In this document: one piece after another, positions 25,795 through 34,509 of the stretch
Layout of the letters: each line of letters starts with the position of its first letter
How positions within the stretch are numbered: position 1 is the first letter of the stretch
Source of the DNA: Streptomyces sp. H39-S7
Lineage (GTDB): Bacteria; Actinomycetota; Actinomycetes; Streptomycetales; Streptomycetaceae
Direction of reading: 5' to 3'
Assembly (NCBI RefSeq): GCF_027158205.1
Contig: NZ_JAPVLU010000009.1
Location: forward strand, 124,001 to 188,000
DNA: 64,000 bases
Translations under genes and position numbers: made by a program
The notes under the pieces: generated by a model
What the model saw: only the letters and a program-made list of their open reading frames with translations
What the model was told of the DNA's origin: nothing
Database searches by the model: none

Positions 25795-25826
25795 GTTCGG
25801 TGCGCAGGTTGATCCAGGGAGACCGC

Positions 25827-26384
25827 ATGACCATCGAGTACGCCACCCGCTACCGCACGGCCTCACGCATTCCCGCGGAACCCGGGAAGCCCTACTTCAT
25901 CGAGAAGGGCGAAGGGGACCGCGCCCACCTGTTCGGTGACCTGATCACCATCTACGCGGGCGGCGAGCAGACGGAGAACATGTTCAACTTCTTCACCGTC
26001 GAGGGCCCCAGGGGCGAGCTGATACCGGCACACATGCATCCCGAAACCCACGAGGTCTTCTACATCACCCAAGGCGCGGTCCGGCTGTTCGTCGAGGACA
26101 CCGAAGGAAACCAGCAGGAGAAGCTGCTGACGCCCGGCGACTTCGGCTTCGTACCCAAGAACTGCCCGCACGCCTACCGCATGGAGCGCCACCACAGTCA
26201 GGTCGTCGGCGTCGCCGCCGGCCCCGGCGGCACCTTCGAGCGGTTCTTCGAAAACCTCGGCGCCCCCGCGGAGCGCCTCGGCCTGCCGACCGAGCCCGTC
26301 GTCCCGGCACCCCACAAGTTCGGCTGCGTCCCCCAGCAGTACGACGTGCGCTTCCTTCCCGACCACCAGTGGCGCGCCCGATGA
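25827..26384 (+). CDS. queD: Monocupin quercetin 2,3-dioxygenase (flavonol ring cleavage)
   Basis: This 185-residue single-cupin protein closely follows the Ni/Co-dependent quercetinase of Streptomyces, which opens the flavonol ring and releases carbon monoxide. Metal ligands fall at the expected places: His69, His71, Glu76 (AHMHPETHEVF) and His115 (CPHAYR). Residue 75 is His where, as I recall it, the characterised enzyme has Tyr, so a third histidine sits beside the metal site. The start follows CAGGGAGA, and the end overlaps the esterase gene (ATGA). The depside product of the reaction is an ester, which fits that neighbour. The symbol follows Streptomyces usage, not queuosine queD. Confidence 0.85.
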   Translation: MTIEYATRYRTASRIPAEPGKPYFIEKGEGDRAHLFGDLITIYAGGEQTENMFNFFTVEGPRGELIPAHMHPETHEVFYITQGAVRLFVEDTEGNQQEKLLTPGDFGFVPKNCPHAYRMERHHSQVVGVAAGPGGTFERFFENLGAPAERLGLPTEPVVPAPHKFGCVPQQYDVRFLPDHQWRAR

Positions 26385-27295
26385 CGGCCACCGGCGCGAC
26401 GGGGCCTTCGAACCGGCAAGTGATCGCCGCACCCCATCCCGACCACGCCCCGCTGCCGCCCGCGAGCGAGCCGGGCGTACGCGAACTGCGGGGTGTGCCG
26501 TACCGCGAGGTCGCGGGCGGCCGGCCACTGGAACTCGACCTGTGGTTGCCCGAGGGCCGGCCCGCGGGACGTCGTCCGCTCGTGCTGTTCGTGCACGGCG
26601 GCGCCTGGCGCCGAGGTCGACGCGACGACATGGGCCTGCGCACGCGCGACTGGTCTCCCCGGCCGTTCGCACGGCTCGCGGCCGCGGGCTTCGTGGTCGC
26701 CTGCGCCGACTACCGCCTCAGCGGCGAGGCCGTTTTCCCGGCCCCGCTCGACGATCTGCGTGCCGCACTGCGGTGGCTCACCCTGCGCGCCGCGGACCTG
26801 GGCGTCGACACCGGGCGGACGGTGGTGTGGGGAGAGTCCGCCGGCGGCCACCTCGCCTCGCTCCTCGCGCTGACCCCCACCGACCCCGCACCGGTCGGCG
26901 CCGTGATCTGGTATGCCCCGAGCGACCTGACCACCGCACGGGGCGCCTTCGCGCCCGAGGACGCCGCCACCCCCGAGGCGCTGCTGCTCGGCGCCGCCCC
27001 GGCCGCCGCCCCGGAGCGCGCCCGCGCGGCCAGCCCTCTCGCCCAGGTCCGCCCCGGCGCGCCGCCGTTCCTTCTCGTCCACGGCGAAGCGGACAGCATG
27101 GTGGCCCGCTCCCACAGCGAATCCCTCGCGCAGGCCCTGGAGACGGCCGGCTCCCCGGTCGAGTTGTGGACGGTACCGGGCGCCGACCACGGGTGGCACG
27201 GGCTCCCCGATGCCCAGGTGGAGGAGATCTTCACGCGCTCCCTCGCCTTCGCCCGCGGCCTCGTGGCGGACGGCAGGCCCGCGGCGCGTCAGTGA
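26381..27295 (+). CDS. Alpha/beta hydrolase (HSL/BD-FAE-like esterase)
   Basis: This 304-residue esterase has the oxyanion motif FVHGGAWRRG, the nucleophile elbow GESAGG and a C-terminal ADHGWHG histidine. It belongs to the hormone-sensitive-lipase-like group. It is translated through an ATGA overlap with the quercetinase gene, so a role in cleaving the phenolic-carboxylic ester (depside) made by that enzyme is the natural hypothesis. Its last 7 bp overlap the 3' end of the convergent MarR gene. No signal peptide is present, so it acts inside the cell. Confidence 0.83.
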   Translation: MTATGATGPSNRQVIAAPHPDHAPLPPASEPGVRELRGVPYREVAGGRPLELDLWLPEGRPAGRRPLVLFVHGGAWRRGRRDDMGLRTRDWSPRPFARLAAAGFVVACADYRLSGEAVFPAPLDDLRAALRWLTLRAADLGVDTGRTVVWGESAGGHLASLLALTPTDPAPVGAVIWYAPSDLTTARGAFAPEDAATPEALLLGAAPAAAPERARAASPLAQVRPGAPPFLLVHGEADSMVARSHSESLAQALETAGSPVELWTVPGADHGWHGLPDAQVEEIFTRSLAFARGLVADGRPAARQ

Positions 27296-27732
27296 GCGTC
27301 GACGAGGGGCGGCTCGCCCCATGGCGCGGTGAGGGCCGCGCGAAGCGCGGTGGCGTCGGTACTGCCGATGCGCTCGGTGAGAACCGTTTCGATGACGGAG
27401 ATGGCGGCGAGGGCGCGCTGGTGGACGCGGGTGCCCTCGGCGGTGGTACGGATCAGGCTGCTGCGGCCCGAGGCGGGGTCGGGCACCTGCTCCAGCAGCC
27501 CCATGCCGATCAGGCTGTGCACGGCCTGGTGGGCGGTCTGCCGGGTGACACCGATCCTGCGGGCCAGTTCGGAGATGGAGGTGCCTTCGTCGTCGAGGGT
27601 GGCGAAGACGCCGGCCTGGGCGGCGGTCACCGGGCGCTCACCCGCGGCCTGCATGCTGGCGAGCAGCGCGTCCTCGAACCAGCGCTTGGCCTGGGCGAGC
27701 AGCTGGGGCAGGTTGCGTGCGGGCTCGCTCAT
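27289..27732 (-). CDS. MarR-family regulator beside the quercetinase operon
   Basis: This 147-residue MarR protein has an HTH at AAQAGVFATLDDEGTSISELARRIGVTRQTAHQAVHSLI and a wing around DPASGRSSLIRTT. The ATG at 27732 follows AGAGGAG, which rules out a longer frame from 27789. It converges on the quercetinase/esterase operon and overlaps it by 7 bp. Flavonoid-binding MarR proteins controlling quercetinase genes are known in Bacillus (YetL family), so flavonols are a plausible ligand, but nothing in the sequence proves this. Confidence 0.8.
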   Translation of the reverse strand: MSEPARNLPQLLAQAKRWFEDALLASMQAAGERPVTAAQAGVFATLDDEGTSISELARRIGVTRQTAHQAVHSLIGMGLLEQVPDPASGRSSLIRTTAEGTRVHQRALAAISVIETVLTERIGSTDATALRAALTAPWGEPPLVDAH

Positions 27733-27965
27733 GGCTCCTCTGACGGCGGGGGACCCCGAGCATAGCCACCGGTGGCGCAGGGGCGACAAACCTCATCCCG
27801 CGCGGGACGACTGAATCCCCTTGCCCTGGGAAGGGGGGAATGACGGCGGCCGGGGGGCCGTCTCCCGGCGCCTGCGATCGGCGTGTGCGGTTCTGAATAT
27901 GTCGTACGCTGCGCGGAAGACACTGTTGCTGTCAAGAAACTGTTGTTATGAGGAAAGGGTCCATC

Positions 27966-28817
27966 GTGGTCGAGCACAACGCCCCGCAGCGGCTGGTCGA
28001 GCTGCTGTCGACCGACGGCGAGAGCATCACCGCCGCCTGGATCGACGGTGTGTCGACGTCACTGCGCGGGCGCGTGAGCGCCGCCGAACTCAACCGTGAG
28101 CTGCACGAGTTGTACGCGGCGACCCTCGATGCCCTGCGCAAGGGGGCCACGGACGGCACGGGCGAGGACTTCTCCGAGGTCCGAGCCCTGCTGACCGAGT
28201 TGTCCCGCAACCGTGCGCGCCAGGGGTTCAGTCCGTCGGAGACCGCCGCCGGGGTCTTCGGCCTGAAGTCCGCTCTGGAGCCGTTCCTGGAGGACGGCTC
28301 CGTGGAGGACGTCAGGGCCCTGCTGCGCATGAACCGTCTGCTGGACCAGCTGGGTCTGTTCACCATCGAGACGTACGCGCGCACCCGCGAGGAGATCATC
28401 TCCGCCCAGGCCGACCAGCTGCTGGAGCTGTCGACCCCGGTGGTCAAGCTCTGGGACGGGGTGCTCGCGGTACCGCTGGTCGGCACGCTGGACTCCGCCC
28501 GCACCCAGGTGGTGATGGAGAAGCTGCTCCAGGCTCTGGTCGACACCGGTTCCGAGCAGGCCATCATCGACATCACGGGGGTGCCCGCGGTCGATACCCA
28601 GGTCGCGCAGCACCTGCTCAAGACCGTCATGGCCGCCCAGTTGATGGGCGCCGAGTGCACCGTGTCCGGGATCCGGCCGCAGATCGCGCAGACCATCGTG
28701 GCGCTGGGCATCGAATTCGGGGACATCGTGACCAAGGCGACGCTCGCGGACGCGCTCCGCCACGCCCTGCGCAAGTCCGGCACCGACCTGGTCGCCCGCG
28801 ATGGCGGCCGACGGTGA
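27966..28817 (+). CDS. rsbR: RsbR-type stressosome sensor (RsbRD-like N terminus + STAS)
   Basis: This 283-residue protein has a helical sensory N-terminal domain of the RsbRD type (residues ~5-145) and a C-terminal STAS domain (~160-275). Both phosphorylatable threonines of Bacillus RsbRA have counterparts: Thr211 in AVDTQVAQ and Thr243 in QIAQTIVALG. GTG 27966 was chosen over ATG 27948 because AGGAAAGGG lies at the correct distance. It heads a six-gene operon in which every junction is an ATGA or GTGA overlap. It should form the stressosome shell with RsbS and release RsbT on stress. Confidence 0.88.
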   Translation: MVEHNAPQRLVELLSTDGESITAAWIDGVSTSLRGRVSAAELNRELHELYAATLDALRKGATDGTGEDFSEVRALLTELSRNRARQGFSPSETAAGVFGLKSALEPFLEDGSVEDVRALLRMNRLLDQLGLFTIETYARTREEIISAQADQLLELSTPVVKLWDGVLAVPLVGTLDSARTQVVMEKLLQALVDTGSEQAIIDITGVPAVDTQVAQHLLKTVMAAQLMGAECTVSGIRPQIAQTIVALGIEFGDIVTKATLADALRHALRKSGTDLVARDGGRR

Positions 28818-29182
28818 GCGAACGCGTACCGGTCCTGCGGATCGGTGATGTCCTGCTGGTCTCGATCCAGATGGATCTCGAGGACCAGGCGGTGCTGAAC
28901 CTCCAGGAGGACCTCGCCGACCGGATCGTCACCTGGGGGGCAAGCGGCGTCGTGATCGACATCACCGCCGTCGAGATCGTCGACTCCTTCGTCGGCCGGA
29001 TGCTCGCCACCACCGCCGCGATCTCCCGCATGCTCGACGCGGAGACCGTCGTGGTCGGCATGCGCCCGGCCGTGGCCATCACGCTCGTCGAGCTGGGCCT
29101 GTCCCTGGGCGGGGTGCGCACCGCGCTCGACCTCGAGAAGGGCCTCGCCCTGCTGCAGCGATCGCGCACGGCACAGCCATGA
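28814..29182 (+). CDS. rsbS: RsbS-type stressosome scaffold (STAS)
   Basis: This 122-residue single STAS domain starts in a GTGA overlap with rsbR. The kinase target serine is visible as Ser58 in VEIVDSFVGRML, a sequence typical of RsbS. In the known system RsbS and RsbR form the cytoplasmic 1.8-MDa complex that sequesters RsbT. The order rsbR-rsbS-rsbT is the canonical one. Confidence 0.88.
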   Translation: MSERVPVLRIGDVLLVSIQMDLEDQAVLNLQEDLADRIVTWGASGVVIDITAVEIVDSFVGRMLATTAAISRMLDAETVVVGMRPAVAITLVELGLSLGGVRTALDLEKGLALLQRSRTAQP

Positions 29183-29604
29183 TCGGGCCGTGGACGGCCG
29201 TCGACGCGTCGCAGACCCAGTCCATCGCCTCCAACGACGACGTCGTCAGGGCTCGCCAGCTGGTCCGGGCCCTGGCGCAGAAGTGCAAACTCTCCCTGGT
29301 CGACCAGACCAAATTCATCACCGCGGCCAGCGAGCTGGCCCGCAACACCCTCGTGTACGGCGGCGGCGGCTCGCTCCAGGCCGGCCTGGTCCGCGACACC
29401 CTCGGAAGGGTGGGCGTGGCCGCGGTGTTCGAGGACTCCGGCCCCGGCATCCCCGACATCGATCTCGCCCTGACCGACGGATGGACCTCGGGAGGCGGCC
29501 TCGGGCTGGGCCTGAGCGGCTCACGCCGCCTGGTGGACGTGTTCGAACTGGACACCGAAGCCGGGCGGGGCACCACCGTCACCGTCGTCAAGTGGTCCCG
29601 ATGA
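29179..29604 (+). CDS. rsbT: RsbT-type switch kinase
   Basis: This 141-residue GHKL kinase phosphorylates RsbS and RsbR and, when released, activates a partner phosphatase. The N box is SELARNTLVYGGGG, G1 is EDSGPGIPDIDLALTDG, and the lid region is TSGGGLGLGLSGSRRLVD, all as in RsbT rather than RsbW. It starts in an ATGA overlap with rsbS. The likely partner phosphatase is the response-regulator/PP2C protein at the end of the operon. Confidence 0.88.
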   Translation: MIGPWTAVDASQTQSIASNDDVVRARQLVRALAQKCKLSLVDQTKFITAASELARNTLVYGGGGSLQAGLVRDTLGRVGVAAVFEDSGPGIPDIDLALTDGWTSGGGLGLGLSGSRRLVDVFELDTEAGRGTTVTVVKWSR

Positions 29605-30776
29605 CGGCCCGGACGGCATGGACGCTTCTGGACAGCGAGGACGTGGCGTGGCTCCGCGACGACGACGCGCTGCCCACGACCGCACGCGGGGCGGCCGCCT
29701 CGCTGGCCCGCCGGATCGGCCTGAACGATCAGCGGGTGGCCGAGGTCTCCCTGGCGGTGTCCGAGGCGGCGACCAACCTCCGACGGCACGCCGTTGACGG
29801 GGCGATTCTGCTGCGCGTGCTCCGCACCGCGTCGAGCGCGGCGGTGGAATTCGTCAGCGTGGACAGCGGGCCGGGCATGGCCGACGTCACGGCGTCGATG
29901 TCCGACGGCACCTCCACGGCCGGCACCCTGGGGATCGGGCTGGGCGCGCTGGCACGGCTGGCGGACTCCTTCGACATCCACTCGCTGCCCGGCCGCGGCA
30001 CCGTCATGATCGCCCGGTTCTGGCCCCGCGACGCCGCCACGCGGGCCGGCGGAACGGGGGGCATACCGGCCGGTGAACCCGTGGTCGCGGGCCTTACCCG
30101 GCCCATCAGCGGCGAGGAATCCTGCGGCGACGCGTGGTGCGCGCGCATCGACACCGGCGCCGCGATCCCCGCCGCCGTCGGCCTGCCGCCGCGCCGCGAG
30201 AACTCTCTCCTGCCCCAGGAGTGGGCCGACCGCCGTCCTCGGCTGCCGGCCGAGCCGCTCACGGTGACGGGCGACGCCGCCATCCTGGTCATGCTCTGCG
30301 ACGGGCTCGGGCACGGCCCGCTCGCGGCCCTGGTCGCGGCGAAGGCCGTCGCGGCCTTCCGCGCCTCGCCGGCCCGGCACCCCGAAGCCATCATCCGCGA
30401 CCTGCACCTCGCGCTGCGGGGAACGCGCGGCGGCGCCGTGGCGGTGGCCCGGATCGAACCCGACGCCGGCCGGGTACTGCTCTGCGGCGTGGGCAACGTC
30501 AGCGGCTTCGTCATCACGCCCGACCACCGCAGCACCCTGATGTCCACACCGGGCATCGTCGGTCACCAGATGCGGACGCTGCGCACCTTCGAACAGCCGC
30601 TGCCGACCGGCGCGGCGCTCGTCCTGCACTCCGACGGCCTGACCGAGCGGTGGACACCGGAGAGCATGCCGGGTCTGCTGCGGCACTCCCCCACGGTCAT
30701 CGCCGGACAGGTACTGCGTGAAGCGGCCGTCCGCCGCGACGACGCCGGGATCGTGGTCGCCAAGGGGTCCTGGTGA
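29601..30776 (+). CDS. rsbX: RsbX-like PP2C phosphatase with N-terminal ATP-binding domain
   Basis: This 391-residue fusion has an RsbT/RsbW-like ATPase domain (residues ~20-140, N box SEAATNLRRH, G1 DSGPGM, GLGALARL) and a SpoIIE/RsbX-type PP2C domain (~170-390). The metal-binding motifs of the phosphatase are VMLCDGLGHGPLAA and LHSDGLTE, with RRDDAGIVV at the end. Plain RsbX has only the phosphatase; the extra kinase-like domain is characteristic of the RSTX modules paired with two-component genes. Its role is probably to reset RsbR and RsbS by dephosphorylation. Confidence 0.8.
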   Translation: MTARTAWTLLDSEDVAWLRDDDALPTTARGAAASLARRIGLNDQRVAEVSLAVSEAATNLRRHAVDGAILLRVLRTASSAAVEFVSVDSGPGMADVTASMSDGTSTAGTLGIGLGALARLADSFDIHSLPGRGTVMIARFWPRDAATRAGGTGGIPAGEPVVAGLTRPISGEESCGDAWCARIDTGAAIPAAVGLPPRRENSLLPQEWADRRPRLPAEPLTVTGDAAILVMLCDGLGHGPLAALVAAKAVAAFRASPARHPEAIIRDLHLALRGTRGGAVAVARIEPDAGRVLLCGVGNVSGFVITPDHRSTLMSTPGIVGHQMRTLRTFEQPLPTGAALVLHSDGLTERWTPESMPGLLRHSPTVIAGQVLREAAVRRDDAGIVVAKGSW

Positions 30777-32182
30777 TCGTCGACGAGGTGGCCTGGCACC
30801 CGCTGACGCTCCCGCTCGCCACGGAGCAGGACGTTTTCGCGCTCCGCCGCCAGGCCCAGGCGTTGGGCGCGGCCATCGGCCTGGACCGTCAGGACCAGGT
30901 GCGGCTGGCCACCGCTCTCAGCGAACTGGGCCGCGACCGGTTCCCCTGCGGCGCGGCCACCGTGACCTTCACCGCGCGCACCGGCGCCTCGCCCGCGGTA
31001 CTGGTGACGCTGCACTGGACCAGCGGCCCGGAACCGTCCCGTGATTCGCTGGACCTGGCCTCCCGCCTGCTGCCCCATATCGCCCACACACCGGGCAGCC
31101 ACCGCATCGAGGTGGAACAACCGCTGCCCGGCACCGCCCCCGCGGACTGGAGCGGCCGGCTGCGCGACGCCCTGCGCGCCGACGCCCGCACCACCGTCGC
31201 GGAGGACCTGCGGGCGCAGACCCGCGACCTGATCGCCAGCCTGGAGGAGACCCGGGCCCAGCGGGAGGAGCTGCAGCGGCTCAACGAGGAACTGGAGGAG
31301 ACCAACCGCGGGGTCCTCGCGCTGTACACCGAGCTGTCGCAGGAACTGGAGGAGACCAACCGGGGTGTGGTGGCGCTCTACGCGGAACTGGAGGACAAAT
31401 CGCAGCAGTTGAGCGATGCCAGTGAAGCCAAGAGCCGTTTCTGGGCGAATGTCAGTCATGAACTGCGCACCCCCGTCAACGCCGTGGTCGGGCTGACCCG
31501 GCTGCTGCTGTCCGAGACCTCGGCCCTCACCGACGACCAACGCCGCCAGTTGTCCCTCATCGGCTCCTCGGGTGACACCCTGCTCTCCCTGGTCGGTGAG
31601 CTGCTCGACGTCGCCAAGGCGGAATCCGGGCAACTGCAGATCCAACCTGCCCCGGTCGACCTGCGCGTGCTGCTCGGCCAGCTCCACGGCACCCTGCGAG
31701 GCACCGCCGCACCCGACGTCACCCTGACGATCGCCGATCCCGCGCCCGCCCCCCGGATCGCGACCGACGAGATCCTGCTGACCCGCGTCCTGCGCAATCT
31801 GCTGTCCAACGCCCTGAAGTTCACCGACCACGGCGAGGTCCGGCTGGACCTGCGCGCCGAGGTCCGCGACGAGCAGCGGTGGCTGGTCTTCACGGTCACC
31901 GACACCGGCATCGGCATCGCGGCCGACCAGCACGTCCGCGTCTTCGAGGAGTTCTACCAGGTACCCGGCCCCCATCAACGCGGCCGGCCCGGCACGGGCC
32001 TGGGACTTCCCTACGCGCGACGTCTGACGGATCTGCTGGGCGGCGTGCTGACGCTCGACAGCGTCCCGGGCCGCGGCACCACCGTCGAAGTGCGGATGCC
32101 GGAACTCATCGGCCGCCCAGCGGCGGCCCAGGCCCCGCACCCGACCTCCGAACAGCACCATGCGCAAGGGAACGACCGGTGA
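30773..32182 (+). CDS. Stressosome-linked histidine kinase
   Basis: This 469-residue cytoplasmic kinase has no TM segment. Residues ~15-130 resemble a degenerate RsbT-like ATPase. Residues ~143-218 form a coiled coil with a duplicated block (ELEETNRGV-x-ALY at about 174 and 191). HisKA follows with the phospho-acceptor His229 in SHELRTP, then HATPase_c with N box NLLSNALKF and G boxes DTGIGI and GTGLGLPYA. It overlaps the X gene (GTGA) and the response-regulator gene (GTGA). The protein likely reads stressosome state through its N-terminal half and phosphorylates the next gene product. Confidence 0.85.
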   Translation: MIVDEVAWHPLTLPLATEQDVFALRRQAQALGAAIGLDRQDQVRLATALSELGRDRFPCGAATVTFTARTGASPAVLVTLHWTSGPEPSRDSLDLASRLLPHIAHTPGSHRIEVEQPLPGTAPADWSGRLRDALRADARTTVAEDLRAQTRDLIASLEETRAQREELQRLNEELEETNRGVLALYTELSQELEETNRGVVALYAELEDKSQQLSDASEAKSRFWANVSHELRTPVNAVVGLTRLLLSETSALTDDQRRQLSLIGSSGDTLLSLVGELLDVAKAESGQLQIQPAPVDLRVLLGQLHGTLRGTAAPDVTLTIADPAPAPRIATDEILLTRVLRNLLSNALKFTDHGEVRLDLRAEVRDEQRWLVFTVTDTGIGIAADQHVRVFEEFYQVPGPHQRGRPGTGLGLPYARRLTDLLGGVLTLDSVPGRGTTVEVRMPELIGRPAAAQAPHPTSEQHHAQGNDR

Positions 32183-33783
32183 ACGACGACATCGCAACCG
32201 ACAGTGCGCCCGCCGTCGTGCTGGTGGTGGACGACAACGCGACCAACCGCTACATCATCGCGAGTTGGCTGACCCGGGCCGGGCACACCGTCGTCGAGGC
32301 CGGCGACGGCACCGAGACCCTGGCGATCCTGGCGTCCGGCGCCGACCCCGCACCGGAGATCGTCGTACTCGACGTGCGACTGCCGGACATGAGCGGCTAC
32401 GAGGTGTGCGAGGCCATCAAGGCCACCCCGCACACGGCCGGCATCCCCGTCATCCACGTCTCCGCCAGCGCCGTCACCGCCGCGGACCGCATCCAGGGAC
32501 TGCACCGCGGCGCCGACGCGTACCTGACCGAACCCATCGACCCCGACGAGCTGCTCGCCACCGTGACCGCCGCCCTGCGCTACGCCCGCGCCCGCAGGCG
32601 AGCCGAGTCCCTCGCGGCCCGGCTGACCGCGCTGAACCGCACCACGCTGGAGGTGTACCGGGCGATAGGCTTCCACTCCTTCGCCCAGGCGGCCACCACC
32701 GGCGCCACCACCCTCATGGGCAGCCCCGCGTCCGCCGTCTTCCTCAGCCCGCAGGGCCAGGCCGTGTACACCAGCGCGACCGCCGACCAGCAGCCGGTGT
32801 CCCGACCGGTCCGCGCGGACCTCCTCGTCCGGCTGACCCAGCACACCCTGGGCAGTGACACCGGAGCTGACCTCACCACCCTCCCCCAGACGCTCTGGAA
32901 CAGCCTGCTGCCCCACGCGCCCGTCGACGAGGACGTCACGGTGGTCCTGGCCCGGACCAAGCGCGGGCGGCCACCGGTGTGCCTGGCCGTACCGGCCGGC
33001 GCCGTCACCACCGGAGACGACCGCGACCTGTTCCTGCAGCTGGCCCAGGCCTGCGCCCTGTCGCTGGAGGCGCTGCGCACCTACAACGAGGAGCACTCCC
33101 TCGCACTGACCTTGCAGCGCACCTTCCTGCCCGAGCGCCTTCCCGAGGTTCCCGGCACCACCCTGGCCGTGCGCTACCTCCCCGCCACCGACCAGGCGGA
33201 GATCGGCGGCGACTTCTACGAAGCGACCGAGACCGACGCCGGCCTCCTCCTCGCCATCGGAGACGTCGTCGGGCACTCCCTCGCGGCGGCCGCCGTCATG
33301 GGCGAGCTCCGCCACGCCCTGCGCGCCTACGCCGTCGAGGGCCATGACCCGGGCACGATCCTGCGGCGCCTCGACACCCTCCTGGTACGCCTGCGGCCGG
33401 GGATCACCATGACGGTATGCATGGTCCTGATCGAGCACGGCAACCGCCGCGTCCACGTGTCCAACGGCGGCCACATCCCCCCGCTGCTGCTGTACCCGGA
33501 CGGCACGGCCGCGTTCGTCCCGGAGCACAGCGCCCTGCTGGGCCTCGGCCTGCCCCACCCGCCCGCGGTCACCCGGGACGTCCCGGCCGGAACCCGGCTG
33601 CTGCTCGTCACCGACGGCCTGGTGGAGGAACGGGCCAAGGACCTCGACATCACACTCGAACAGTTCCGCCGGGCCGCCTTGGCCGGCTCGCTCAACTTGG
33701 AGGCGCTGTGCGACGATCTGCTGCAACGATTCGGCACCGCCAAGGACGACGACATCGCCGTACTCGCCGCGCAACTGGACTGA
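32179..33783 (+). CDS. Response regulator with GAF-like region and PP2C (SpoIIE) output
   Basis: This 534-residue protein has an N-terminal receiver with phospho-acceptor Asp65 (VVLDVRLPD), a middle segment of about 180 residues that looks GAF-like, and a C-terminal PP2C/RsbU domain (EIGGDFYE, AIGDVVGHSLAAA, VTDGLVEE, AKDDDIAVL). The conserved receiver Lys is replaced by Glu in YLTEPID, so phospho-signalling may be altered. As the terminal gene of the operon it is the likely output phosphatase, acting on an anti-anti-sigma protein such as a BldG/RsbV homologue or the STAS protein at 40155. Confidence 0.86.
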   Translation: MNDDIATDSAPAVVLVVDDNATNRYIIASWLTRAGHTVVEAGDGTETLAILASGADPAPEIVVLDVRLPDMSGYEVCEAIKATPHTAGIPVIHVSASAVTAADRIQGLHRGADAYLTEPIDPDELLATVTAALRYARARRRAESLAARLTALNRTTLEVYRAIGFHSFAQAATTGATTLMGSPASAVFLSPQGQAVYTSATADQQPVSRPVRADLLVRLTQHTLGSDTGADLTTLPQTLWNSLLPHAPVDEDVTVVLARTKRGRPPVCLAVPAGAVTTGDDRDLFLQLAQACALSLEALRTYNEEHSLALTLQRTFLPERLPEVPGTTLAVRYLPATDQAEIGGDFYEATETDAGLLLAIGDVVGHSLAAAAVMGELRHALRAYAVEGHDPGTILRRLDTLLVRLRPGITMTVCMVLIEHGNRRVHVSNGGHIPPLLLYPDGTAAFVPEHSALLGLGLPHPPAVTRDVPAGTRLLLVTDGLVEERAKDLDITLEQFRRAALAGSLNLEALCDDLLQRFGTAKDDDIAVLAAQLD

Positions 33784-33968
33784 CGGGCAGCACGTCGGCA
33801 CCCCACGCACGGCACACGACACGGGGGCACACGGGGCGCATGAACGGCCAGGAATCGGTAAGGAGTCCCTTTCCGGCGGCGCACCACACGCCAGAAGTCA
33901 CGGCCCGAGTTCACCCCCCGGGCGTCGCCGATTCGCCGCCACCGACAGCAGAGGAGCGACCAAGCGTC

Positions 33969-34451
33969 ATGGGCGGGCCAGAACCGGATGATGCCGATGC
34001 ACAGCAAGCCGGCGCCGGCCAGGCCGACGGACAGCGGAATCACGGAGTCGCCCGGCATACGGGGCACTTCGGAACCGGACACGGAAGCATCGCGTCCGCA
34101 CGGCAGATGGCCGACACCTTCATGCGGGCGCTGAGCGAACGGCGGTCGGCCCAAGGCCTCGACCTGCTGCCGGGCGCCGCCCAGGACATCCTGCTGGTCG
34201 TCAGTGAACTGGTGACCAACTCGATCCGGCACACCGCGGGACCATGCCTCCTGAGCCTGCGGGCCGACGACGACACCGTACGGATATCCGTCCACGATTC
34301 CAGCCGCGCCCTGCCCGAGTTCTTCGCCCCGGACCCCACCCGGATCGGCCGGCACGGCTGGGAGATCATCAACCAGCTCTGCTCCCGCGTCCGCATCACC
34401 CCCGACCCCGACGGCAAACTCATCGAGGTCTGGCTGCCGATCAGCCCCTGA
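33969..34451 (+). CDS. RsbW-like ATP-binding protein (HATPase_c_2)
   Basis: This 160-residue protein has a C-terminal GHKL ATPase domain: N box LLVVSELVTNSIRHT, then VHDSS in the G1 place and GRHGWEIINQL. Streptomyces genomes hold dozens of such proteins, many of them anti-sigma factors. I start it at ATG 33969 behind AGAGGAG. A frame from 33840 is open, but its third codon positions are much less G/C-biased than those of neighbouring genes. It lies 185 bp after the stressosome operon and could be the anti-sigma target or an unrelated copy. Confidence 0.72.
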   Translation: MGGPEPDDADAQQAGAGQADGQRNHGVARHTGHFGTGHGSIASARQMADTFMRALSERRSAQGLDLLPGAAQDILLVVSELVTNSIRHTAGPCLLSLRADDDTVRISVHDSSRALPEFFAPDPTRIGRHGWEIINQLCSRVRITPDPDGKLIEVWLPISP

Positions 34452-34509
34452 TGACCGGGCAGTGTCAGTGGCGCGCGATACAGTCCGCTCCTCTGACCGA
34501 GGAGGGCCG

